Assembly (NCBI GenBank): GCA_046714215.1
Contig: JBKKBM010000295.1
Span: forward strand, 1 to 13,257
Direction: 5' to 3'
Origin: DATLCI01 sp046714215
GTDB taxonomy: Bacteria; Acidobacteriota; Terriglobia; Terriglobales; Acidobacteriaceae
Length of the DNA: 13,257 nt
The notes beneath the pieces were generated by a model that worked only from the letters and a program-made list of their open reading frames with translations, ran no database searches and had not been told where the DNA came from. The translations under genes were made by a program, and so were the position numbers. Below are positions 1 through 6,252 of this stretch, one piece after another (the stretch's first letter is position 1; the number at the start of each line of letters is the position of its first letter).

Positions 1-305
1 GCCAGGTTCGACACACTCACGCTGAACGCGGCATATCCACGCTGCCACGCGAAACTCGGCCCCATCCATTTGGACGAATTCGATTTCAATAGATTCACGA
101 CCTTGGCGATGCTGACTTCGGCAGGCAGGGCGACCAACAAATGCACGTGATTATCCGTGCCGCCAATCGCGTACGGTTTGCCTTTAATCCCCTTTGTGAT
201 CCCGCCCAGGTAGGCCCAGAGTTGCTTCGGCCTCGCGATTGAGGGCCGTCGCTCTTTCGTGCTGAAAACGATGTGGAGGTTATTGCTGCAAAAGCTTTGC
301 GCCAT
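1..305 (-). CDS. IS200-like Y1 transposase (partial)
   Basis: Single-strand transposase of the IS200/IS605 or REP-associated (RAYT) Y1 HUH family, which cuts and joins DNA at hairpin ends. The 101 codons visible begin MAQSFCSNNLHIVFSTKERR, with the family's 'HIVFSTK' opening and the metal-binding His pair in NHVHLLV (H53, H55). They go on to 'SSKWM' and 'FAWQRGYAAFSVS', which are also typical. The catalytic tyrosine lies further on and falls outside the window, so activity cannot be judged. No stop or frameshift is seen in the visible part. The ATG at 305-303 is the family's usual start. The hairpin cluster immediately upstream (311-438) fits a Y1 enzyme acting on structured single-strand ends. 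Family assignment is secure; RAYT versus IS200 is not resolved. Confidence 0.85.
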   Translation of the reverse strand, partial: MAQSFCSNNLHIVFSTKERRPSIARPKQLWAYLGGITKGIKGKPYAIGGTDNHVHLLVALPAEVSIAKVVNLLKSNSSKWMGPSFAWQRGYAAFSVSVSNL

Positions 306-310
306 GTGTC

Positions 311-364
311 GCCCCTTCAGGGCTCGCAATCTATCACACGCTGACCTAGGCCTTACGGCCTAGG
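311..364. repeat. Hairpin pair next to the transposase (possible IS/REP end)
   Basis: Two inverted repeats stand just upstream of the transposase start. The first is GCCC/GGGC (311-314 and 320-323, 5-nt loop). The second is a perfect 8-bp CCTAGGCC / GGCCTAGG with a TTAC loop (345-352 and 357-364). Y1 transposases recognise imperfect or perfect hairpins near element ends, so these may be the element end or REP-type sequences. The link to the transposase is inferred from position. Confidence 0.55.
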
Positions 365-365
365 C

Positions 366-438
366 TAGTCTCTATCGGCGCTTCGCGCCTGGGTAGGTGT
401 GATCGGCGAGCGTAGTCTCTGGCGGCGCTTCGCGCCTG
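366..438. repeat. Duplicated 26-bp hairpin unit (REP-like)
   Basis: Positions 366-391 and 413-438 are the same 26-bp unit with 24 of 26 bases identical (AT versus GG at 374-375/421-422). Each copy holds the hairpin GGCGC-TTC-GCGCC (377-389 and 424-436). Two direct copies 47 bp apart beside a Y1 transposase resemble a REP/BIME cluster. The second copy ends 19 nt before the next start codon and sits in the likely promoter spacer of that gene. Confidence 0.6.
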
Positions 439-442
439 TGGC

Positions 443-448
443 TACAAT
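443..448 (+). promoter_or_regulatory. Candidate -10 box for the adenosine deaminase gene
   Basis: TACAAT lies 9 nt before the ATG at 458. A transcript from here would have almost no 5' leader. No convincing -35 stands 16-18 bp upstream; that place is taken by the second REP-like hairpin. Confidence 0.35.
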
Positions 449-457
449 TCTCTATCT

Positions 458-2038
458 ATGAACGCCGCGCGCATCGCCCTGTCGCTCGCCCTCGCCTCTT
501 CCGTCGCCCTCGCCCAATCCCCCGCCAAAAAACCCGCGCCGAACACGGCCGAGCAGCGCACCGCCAAACACTTCGAGTCCATCAAGAACGATCCGCTGGC
601 GCTGCGCGAATTCCTCTACAACCTGCCGAAGGGCGGCGACCTGCACAACCACATGTCGGGCGCGGTCTATGCGGAGAGCTACATCCAGTGGGCCGCCGAA
701 GATGGATGGTGCGTGAACCGGGAGAACTTAAACATTATCCGGCCCCAGGTCCGGCCCCAGATCCAAGGCGAAGGCCAGCCTAAGGCGGCGGCAGGCGGCG
801 CCGCCGGGAAGGCTTCCTGCGACCCGGGCAAGGAGCGCCTCGCCAGCGACGCCTTAGCCGATCCCGCGCTCTATGCCGCGATGATCGATGGGATGTCGGT
901 GCGGCAGTGGGACAGCGCGCGCAAGCCTGGACAGTACCAATTTTTTGAAAGCTTCGGCCGCTTCGACATGGGCCTCGCCGCTTCGCGCATGGGAGACGCC
1001 TTTGCCGAGTCACGCCGCCGCTCCGCCGCGCAAAATCTTCACTATCTGGAGCTGATCGTCCAACTCGACCAGGGACGCGCGCTCTTGGATGCGCCGAAGA
1101 AGCTTGCGTGGAAGGAAGCAGGCGGAGAACAAGATTTCGCCGATATGCACCACCAGCTCGCCGCCGCGGGCCTATTCACGGAGAAGCGTTCCGCGTTGCT
1201 CGACAAAGCCGAAGCCGCGATGAACGCCGCGCTCGGTTGCGGCACGGCCAGGTCCGATAAGGCGTGCGCGATGCCGCTGCGCTATCAGTGCCAGGTGCTG
1301 CGCGCCTTTCCGAAAGAGTCGGTGTTCGCTCAGATCGCGTTTTGCTTCGAGCTGGCGAATTCCGACCCGCGGGTGGTCACCCTGAACCTGGTGCAGCCCG
1401 AAGACTGGTATGTCCCGGTGCGTGATTTCGACCTGCACATGCAAATCATCGACTACTTCCACCAGCAGTTTCCCAAGGTGAGGATCACGCTGCACGCGGG
1501 TGAACTGGGATTCGGGCAGGTGCCGCCCGACGTGCTGGGCCAGCACATTCCCAAGTCCATCGATAGCGGCCATGCGAACCGGATCGGCCACGGCACCGAC
1601 ATCATGTACTACTCGCATCCGGCAGACCTGATGGCGGAGATGGTGCAGAAGAACGTCGCGGTCGAGATCGCGCCCAGCAGCAGCAAGTACATCCTCGGGG
1701 TCACGGGCAAGAACCATCCGTTCCGGCATTACCTGAAGGCGGGCGTGCCCCTAGTGATCGCGACCGATGATGAAGGCGTCGCGCGGTCCGACATCACGAA
1801 CGAATATCAGCAGGCGGTGGAGCAGCATGGCCTGACTTATGCCGAGATCAAGAAGATCTCGCTGGACAGCCTGGAGTACGGCTTCCTTGCCGGCGAGAGC
1901 CTCACCAGTTGCGACGCGAAGACGCCGAAGCCGCTGCCCCACGCGGCCAATTGCGACACCATCACGAAGTCCAGCGAAAAGGCCGCCGCGCAGTGGAAGC
2001 TGCGGCAGGCGTTTGCCGTGTTTGAGAAGAATTACTGA
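458..2038 (+). CDS. Secreted adenosine deaminase-like metal-dependent hydrolase
   Basis: Metal-dependent deaminase of the adenosine/AMP deaminase superfamily, expected to turn adenosine (or deoxyadenosine) into inosine. Visible: an N-terminal signal peptide (about residues 1-19, ending ASSVALA|QS); the metal-binding HNH in 'GGDLHNHMSG' (H63, H65); HAGE with the metal His and catalytic Glu (H346, E349); 'NRIGHGTD'; and TDDEG with the metal/catalytic Asp pair (D437, D438). All key residues of the family are present. At 526 aa it is much longer than cytoplasmic adenosine deaminases (about 330-350 aa). Length and export resemble the ADGF/secreted adenosine deaminase type, so it probably acts in the periplasm or outside. 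The start is set by the signal peptide. Substrate specificity is inferred, and other nucleosides or aminated purines are possible. It seems to be a single-gene unit. Confidence 0.85.
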   Translation: MNAARIALSLALASSVALAQSPAKKPAPNTAEQRTAKHFESIKNDPLALREFLYNLPKGGDLHNHMSGAVYAESYIQWAAEDGWCVNRENLNIIRPQVRPQIQGEGQPKAAAGGAAGKASCDPGKERLASDALADPALYAAMIDGMSVRQWDSARKPGQYQFFESFGRFDMGLAASRMGDAFAESRRRSAAQNLHYLELIVQLDQGRALLDAPKKLAWKEAGGEQDFADMHHQLAAAGLFTEKRSALLDKAEAAMNAALGCGTARSDKACAMPLRYQCQVLRAFPKESVFAQIAFCFELANSDPRVVTLNLVQPEDWYVPVRDFDLHMQIIDYFHQQFPKVRITLHAGELGFGQVPPDVLGQHIPKSIDSGHANRIGHGTDIMYYSHPADLMAEMVQKNVAVEIAPSSSKYILGVTGKNHPFRHYLKAGVPLVIATDDEGVARSDITNEYQQAVEQHGLTYAEIKKISLDSLEYGFLAGESLTSCDAKTPKPLPHAANCDTITKSSEKAAAQWKLRQAFAVFEKNY

Positions 2039-2048
2039 CATCTCTCTG

Positions 2049-2124
2049 ACCACAGAGAGCACTGGGTAACCCAGAGTAAGGGCTTGAAGAAGAACAGCCG
2101 AATCTTCTCTGTGTACTCTGTGGT
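2049..2124. repeat. Inverted repeat in the 2039-2225 gap
   Basis: A perfect 9-bp inverted repeat, ACCACAGAG (2049-2057) and CTCTGTGGT (2116-2124), brackets a smaller hairpin CTGGG-TAA-CCCAG (2062-2074). The right arm continues as a CTCTGTGTACTCTGTGG-like tract. I recall such motifs as dispersed repeats in environmental genomes; that is memory, not a search. There is no T-run, so a Rho-independent terminator is unlikely. Confidence 0.55.
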
Positions 2125-2225
2125 TCAAGGTTTTGCTTTGCCTGTGCATGGAGAAAATCGGTGGAAAACTCCCGATTGCTCTCCGCCGAAATCAGTTGTA
2201 CTCTCGTCTACAAGTTTCCTGAGCC

Positions 2226-2891
2226 ATGGCGAATCTCTTCGAGCTGCCCCGCTACATCGCATTGGAAGGTCCCATCCGGGTCGGCAAGAGCACTCTCGCC
2301 CAGGTGATTGCGTCGCAGATCAACGCGCAACGCGTGATCGAGCCCGAGGACAACCGCTTCCTCAAACCGTTTTATGAAGGCGAGCCGGGCGCGGCTTTCC
2401 AGGCGCAATTCGAGTTCCTGATCAAACGCTTCGAGCAATTGAAGGCGCTCGACGTCTCGGCCAGCGCCAACAAGCGCTTCGTCGCCGACTACATCTTCGA
2501 AAAAGACAAGCTCTTCGCCTACATCAACCTCTCGGACGCGGAGATCGACATCTACAACCGCTATTACGACCTCTTCCGCGCGCAGCTGCCCGCGCCCGAC
2601 CTGGTCATCTATCTGCAAGCGTCGCCGGAAGTCCTGAAGAAGCGCCTGGCCAAGAAAAACGCGCCCGGAGAGGCGGCCATCAGCGACGATTACATCGAGC
2701 AGGTACACAAGGCGTACGAACATTTCTTCTTTCACTACACGTCTTCCGACCTGCTGGTCGTGAACACCAATGACATCGACTTTGTGGAGCGCAGCGACGA
2801 TCTCAAAGAGCTGCTGCGCCGCCTGAATGAGCCCATCAAGGGCACGCAGTACTACCTGCCGCTCTCGGGGAACGAAGCGGCGAGTGCGTAA
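2226..2891 (+). CDS. Deoxynucleoside kinase (dAK/dGK-like)
   Basis: Phosphorylates a deoxynucleoside to its monophosphate with ATP (nucleotide salvage, cytoplasm). The 221-aa length fits the family. Near the N-terminus is the P-loop GPIRVGKST (G15-x4-GKS, K21). The acidic substrate-site region follows ('EPEDNRFL', E39 and E41), then 'VADYIFEKDKLFA' (84-98) at the position of the DRS motif, 'PDLVIYLQA' (124-132), and a basic LID stretch 'KKRLAKK' (138-144). The usual Arg of DRS is not present (DYI instead), which I believe is common in the dNK branch found beside folK/panB in some phyla. The ATG at 2226 places the P-loop at the expected distance. The next gene is panB after about 245 nt of repeat-bearing DNA, so co-transcription is uncertain. 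Which deoxynucleoside is used cannot be told from sequence. Confidence 0.85.
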   Translation: MANLFELPRYIALEGPIRVGKSTLAQVIASQINAQRVIEPEDNRFLKPFYEGEPGAAFQAQFEFLIKRFEQLKALDVSASANKRFVADYIFEKDKLFAYINLSDAEIDIYNRYYDLFRAQLPAPDLVIYLQASPEVLKKRLAKKNAPGEAAISDDYIEQVHKAYEHFFFHYTSSDLLVVNTNDIDFVERSDDLKELLRRLNEPIKGTQYYLPLSGNEAASA

Positions 2892-2897
2892 ACAGTC

Positions 2898-2984
2898 GCC
2901 AGCTACCAGCCACCAGTAGCGAGTAACCGGTTCGACCGGGTTGTTCTGGGGGAACCAAGGGCACACAGGCTAAGAGCCTGTGCC
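2898..2984. repeat. Hairpin and repeat tract between dNK and panB
   Basis: Contains the short iterated motif CCAGCTACCAGCCACCAG (2899-2916), the palindromic CCGG-TTCGA-CCGG (2928-2940), and an 8-bp hairpin CACAGGCT-AAG-AGCCTGTG (2964-2982) whose stem can extend with a 2-nt bulge to GGCAC/GTGCC. No T-run follows, so it is not a classical terminator. I recall CACAGGCT..AGCCTGTG as a dispersed repeat in Acidobacteria; unverified. Confidence 0.5.
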
Positions 2985-3038
2985 ACGAAGCCAAGAGGGC
3001 TGCGGCTGAACCAGAGCTAGCCGTAAGGCAACTAATTT

Positions 3039-3069
3039 TTGACTTTCCGCGTCGTTTTGCGACTAGAAT
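3039..3069 (+). promoter_or_regulatory. Candidate promoter of the pan-serA operon
   Basis: TTGACT (3039-3044) and TAGAAT (3064-3069) resemble -35 and -10 boxes, but the 19-bp spacer is long. The predicted transcript start near 3076 lies 62 nt before the panB ATG at 3138 and also precedes the upstream in-frame ATG at 3093. Confidence 0.45.
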
Positions 3070-3127
3070 CCATTTGGCTGCATCTGTAAAGCATGCGGGC
3101 GCTATCCGGAGGTCATGGAGGCGCACT

Positions 3128-3131
3128 GGAG
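3128..3131 (+). promoter_or_regulatory. Ribosome binding site deciding the panB start
   Basis: GGAG six bases before ATG 3138 favours this start over the in-frame ATG at 3093, which has no comparable site. Confidence 0.6.
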
Positions 3132-3137
3132 CAAACG

Positions 3138-4040
3138 ATGAGCATCACGAGTTTTAACCTCCCTTCCGGCGACTCTCGCCGAAAAGTCACCACCATCAGC
3201 ATTCAGGAAAAGAAAGCTCTGGGCGAGCGCCTCACGTGCCTCACTGCCTACGACTACGCCACCGCGCGTCTGGTAGACGAAGCCGGTATCGATATGGTGC
3301 TGGTGGGCGATTCGCTCGCCATGGTCGTGCTTGGCCTGGACAACACCATGGCCGTGACCGTGGACGAGATGCTGCATCACACGCGGGCGGTGCGCCGGGC
3401 GGTGAAGTCCGCGCTGCTGATCGCGGACATGCCCTATGGCTCCTATCAACATGATGAAAAGGATGCGGTGAAGAACGCCGTCCGCTTCATGAAGGAGTCG
3501 GGCGCGGAGGCGGTGAAGCTCGAAGGCGGTACGAATCGCGTGGACCTGATCAAGCGCATGCTTGACGCTGAGATCCCCGTGATGGGACATATCGGCCTCA
3601 CGCCGCAATCCATGCACAAGATGGGCGGCTTCAAGGTGCAAGGCAAAACCTTATCCGGGATCGAGAAACTGATGAAAGACGCCGTCGCCCTCAACCGGGC
3701 CGGCGTTTTTTCTTTGGTGCTGGAAGGTATGCCGCGCGAGGTCGCTGCGGAGATCACCGCAGAAGTTGACATTCCCACCATCGGCATTGGCGCGGGCCCG
3801 GATTGCGACGGCCAGGTGCTGGTGCTGCATGACATGCTGAACCTTACGTTCGGAGTGAGACCCAAATTCGTTCGCCAATACGCCGACGTAGCTGAGGCCA
3901 TCACCAACGCCGTCTACGCCTTCAAGAATGACGTTCAGATGGGCGCCTTCCCCAGTGAAGAGGAGTCTTATCACCTGCCCAAAGAGACGAAGGCGGCCTT
4001 CGCCAGCGTAACCCAGCGCAAGCAAGCTATGCGTCGGTAA
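3138..4040 (+). CDS. panB: 3-methyl-2-oxobutanoate hydroxymethyltransferase
   Basis: First step of the pantothenate branch: adds a hydroxymethyl group from 5,10-methylene-tetrahydrofolate to 2-oxoisovalerate, giving ketopantoate. TIM-barrel motifs in order (from M at 3138): 'LTAYDYATA', 'VLVGDS' (metal-binding D58), 'ADMPYGSY' (D97), 'AVKLEGG' (K127, E129), 'GHIGLTPQS', 'LVLEGMP' with the catalytic Glu (E196), and 'IGIGAGPDCDGQVLV'. All are intact. I chose ATG 3138 because GGAG (3128-3131) stands 6 nt upstream and the protein is then 300 aa. The in-frame ATG at 3093 would add 15 unlikely residues. panC starts 12 nt after the stop, so the two are surely co-transcribed. Probably the first gene of a panB-panC-POTRA-serA operon. 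Confidence 0.95.
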   Translation: MSITSFNLPSGDSRRKVTTISIQEKKALGERLTCLTAYDYATARLVDEAGIDMVLVGDSLAMVVLGLDNTMAVTVDEMLHHTRAVRRAVKSALLIADMPYGSYQHDEKDAVKNAVRFMKESGAEAVKLEGGTNRVDLIKRMLDAEIPVMGHIGLTPQSMHKMGGFKVQGKTLSGIEKLMKDAVALNRAGVFSLVLEGMPREVAAEITAEVDIPTIGIGAGPDCDGQVLVLHDMLNLTFGVRPKFVRQYADVAEAITNAVYAFKNDVQMGAFPSEEESYHLPKETKAAFASVTQRKQAMRR

Positions 4041-4052
4041 TCCCACCTCCTG

Positions 4053-4901
4053 ATGAAGACCATCCAGACTGTGGCAGCGATGCGGGCCGCCAGCGCCGAC
4101 GCCCGGCGTTCAGGAAAAAGCATTGGCTTTGTTCCGACCATGGGCGCGCTACACGACGGCCATCTCTCGCTCGTGCGCGCGGCGCGGGAGCGTTGCGACG
4201 TGGTGGTCGCATCCATCTTTGTGAATCCCACGCAGTTTGGTCCCACGGAAGATTTTGCCAAGTATCCGCGCACGCTGGAAAGCGATAGCGTCCAACTGGT
4301 GCGGGAGAGAGTCGATCTGCTCTTTGCGCCTTCTACGGAGGAGATGTATCCGCCGGGCGCTACCACCTTTGTCAACGTGGAACAGTTGAGCGAGCGGCTC
4401 GATGGCAGGTCGCGCCCCGGACACTTTCGCGGCGTCACCACTATTGTCAACAAGCTCTTTCACATCGTGCAGCCGGATCTGGCTTTTTTCGGTCAGAAAG
4501 ATGCGGCCCAGGTCGCCGTGATCCAGAAGATGGTGCGCGACCTCGGCATTCCGGTCGAGATCGTCGTCTGCCCCATCATCCGCGAGCCGGACGGCCTGGC
4601 CATGAGTTCGCGTAACGCTTATCTGAGTCCGGAAGACCGCCAGAGGGCGCTGGTGCTGCAGCGGGCGCTGCGCGAGGTCCAGTCCACTTATGCGCAAGGC
4701 GAGCGCAGCATTGCCACCCTGCGCCGCATCGCGCAGGACGCCTTTGCGCAGGAAAAAACAGTGATTGTGGATTACATCGAGATCGTGGATCCAGGCACGC
4801 TGGAGCCGCGCGGTGCGAATGCCATCGGCGGCGAGTTGGTGGCGGTCGCGGCCAAGGTGGGCGCCACACGATTGATTGATAACATAGTCTTACCCGAATG
4901 A
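4053..4901 (+). CDS. panC: Pantothenate synthetase (pantoate--beta-alanine ligase)
   Basis: ATP-dependent ligation of pantoate and beta-alanine through a pantoyl-adenylate. The 282 aa match the family length. Motifs: 'GFVPTMGALHDGHLSLV' with the HIGH-like HDGH (34-37); 'IFVNPTQFGPTEDFAKYPR' (55-73); 'PDLAFFGQKDAAQ' (141-153); and 'MSSRNAYLSPE' (184-194), the KMSKS-like loop. No key residue is missing. The ATG at 4053 gives the usual 'MKTIQT..MR' opening. No Shine-Dalgarno precedes it; the bases before the start, CCACCTCCTG, look instead like the anti-Shine-Dalgarno. Translation therefore probably depends on ribosomes finishing panB 12 nt upstream. panD, the source of beta-alanine, is not in the window. 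The POTRA gene follows after 13 nt. Confidence 0.95.
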   Translation: MKTIQTVAAMRAASADARRSGKSIGFVPTMGALHDGHLSLVRAARERCDVVVASIFVNPTQFGPTEDFAKYPRTLESDSVQLVRERVDLLFAPSTEEMYPPGATTFVNVEQLSERLDGRSRPGHFRGVTTIVNKLFHIVQPDLAFFGQKDAAQVAVIQKMVRDLGIPVEIVVCPIIREPDGLAMSSRNAYLSPEDRQRALVLQRALREVQSTYAQGERSIATLRRIAQDAFAQEKTVIVDYIEIVDPGTLEPRGANAIGGELVAVAAKVGATRLIDNIVLPE

Positions 4902-4914
4902 ATGTCTTGCCCCA

Positions 4915-6252
4915 ATGAATCGGCTTCTTCTCGCTATCATCGTTAACATCGCTGTTACCGCCACGGGCGCCCAGGCGCAGCAGTACGCCGTGGCTGAGTT
5001 GCGCGCCACCGGCTCCCAACGCTTCTCCGCACAAGACATTCTGCGCACTACCGGCATCGAGAAGGGCAAGCGGGAAATCCCGCTCTCCCAGGTGAAAGAC
5101 GCGGCGACCAAGTTGCTGGGCCTGGGCGTGTTCAAGGAAGTGGGCTACAAGCACAGCGCGGCGCCCGGCGGGATGAAAGTGGAGTTCACGGTCAAGGATG
5201 CCGACCAGTTCGTGCGCGCGGACTTTGACAACATCGTTTGGCTGCCGCTACCCGACCTCATCACCGAGTTACAGCGGCGGGTGCCGCTCTTCAACGGACA
5301 ATTGCCCCTGCAGCCCGAAGGCAGCTTGCAGGCGGATGTGGCCGCGGCGCTACAAGGATTGCTCAACGAGCGTGGGGTGAAGACGACGGTGAGCTTTGCG
5401 CCGGCGGGTCCGCGGGAGGGCATCACGGACGCCTACGTCTACACTGCGGATGAAGTAGAAGTGAAGATCGGCCAGTTGAATTTCGCGGGCGCTTCCCCCG
5501 CGTTCTCACCACTGCTGGAAGCCGAGGCGCGTTCGCTGCTGGGGACGCACTTCCAGCGCTCCACCGTGGCCAAGTTCGTGGCCAAGAATCTGCTGGACAT
5601 CTATCGCAGCAAGGGCCATCTGCGCGCCGAGTTTCAACCGCCGCACGTGGCCGTGGCCGCCCACAAAGACGCTGAGACCACGGTCGCCATAACGCTGCCC
5701 GTAGTGGAGGGCCGCGTATACACTTTCGCCGGGGTACGATGGAGCGGCAACAGCGTTCGTCCCACGCCGTGGCTCGATGACCGTATCCGTGTGCGTCCAG
5801 GCCAGCCTGCCAACGGCGTGCAACTCGACGCCAACCTCACCAGCATTCGCGCGCAGTATGCCCAGCTTGGCTACATGCATATGTATCTCGACGCGCCGGC
5901 GACATATGACGAAGCGTCCGGCAGTGTCCGCTACGACGCCACCGTTCATGAAGGAGAACTTTTCAACATGGGCAAGCTCGACATCGCTGGGTTGCAGCCG
6001 TCATCGGCGGAAAAAGTGCGCCAGCGCTGGCGCATGCGCGAAGGTGACCCGTATGATTCCGCATATGTGGAGAGCTTCTTCGCCACCCAGTTCCGGCTGC
6101 CGCCGAGTATCGCGTACGTGGTGGAACAAAGCGAGGGCGAGGCGAAGAACAGCATCGATCTCACCTTGATCTTCTGCAAAGCCGAACAGAAGTGCCTGGC
6201 CTCCGCGCCGAACCAGCTTTATATCCCTGACCCCGAACCGAGGCGCCGATGA
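4915..6252 (+). CDS. Periplasmic POTRA-repeat protein without a barrel (BamA-like N-half)
   Basis: Exported 445-aa protein. Signal peptide 'MNRLLLAIIVNIAVTATGAQA' is cut near residue 21. The rest reads as about five POTRA-like units: 24-95 (clearest: 'FSAQDILRTTGIEKG', 'ATKLLGLGVFKEVGY'), 98-165 (divergent), 181-265 ('RSTVAKFVAKNLLDIYRSKGHLRAEF'-type helix pair), 269-347 ('LTSIRAQYAQLGYMHMYL') and 349-421 ('DSAYVESFFATQF'). BamA itself has five POTRAs followed by an outer-membrane beta-barrel. Here the protein ends soon after the fifth unit (two Cys, 421 and 427, then a Pro/Arg-rich tail), with no barrel. The stop overlaps the serA start (ATGA), so no barrel gene was lost by a simple frameshift. 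It may be a periplasmic partner or scaffold in outer-membrane assembly. The domain count is by eye; the function is not known. Confidence 0.75.
   Translation: MNRLLLAIIVNIAVTATGAQAQQYAVAELRATGSQRFSAQDILRTTGIEKGKREIPLSQVKDAATKLLGLGVFKEVGYKHSAAPGGMKVEFTVKDADQFVRADFDNIVWLPLPDLITELQRRVPLFNGQLPLQPEGSLQADVAAALQGLLNERGVKTTVSFAPAGPREGITDAYVYTADEVEVKIGQLNFAGASPAFSPLLEAEARSLLGTHFQRSTVAKFVAKNLLDIYRSKGHLRAEFQPPHVAVAAHKDAETTVAITLPVVEGRVYTFAGVRWSGNSVRPTPWLDDRIRVRPGQPANGVQLDANLTSIRAQYAQLGYMHMYLDAPATYDEASGSVRYDATVHEGELFNMGKLDIAGLQPSSAEKVRQRWRMREGDPYDSAYVESFFATQFRLPPSIAYVVEQSEGEAKNSIDLTLIFCKAEQKCLASAPNQLYIPDPEPRRR

Noticed and set aside
2208..2966. 252-aa minus-strand frame over the deoxynucleoside kinase
   Set aside because: Antisense of a gene with clear motifs; no recognisable domain of its own.
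2960..2984. Terminator after the deoxynucleoside kinase
   Set aside because: The hairpin is good but no T-run follows; better described as a repeat.
3093..3137. Longer panB starting at ATG 3093
   Set aside because: It would add 15 residues rich in Gly/Ala/His without family similarity; ATG 3138 has GGAG at good spacing and gives the usual length.
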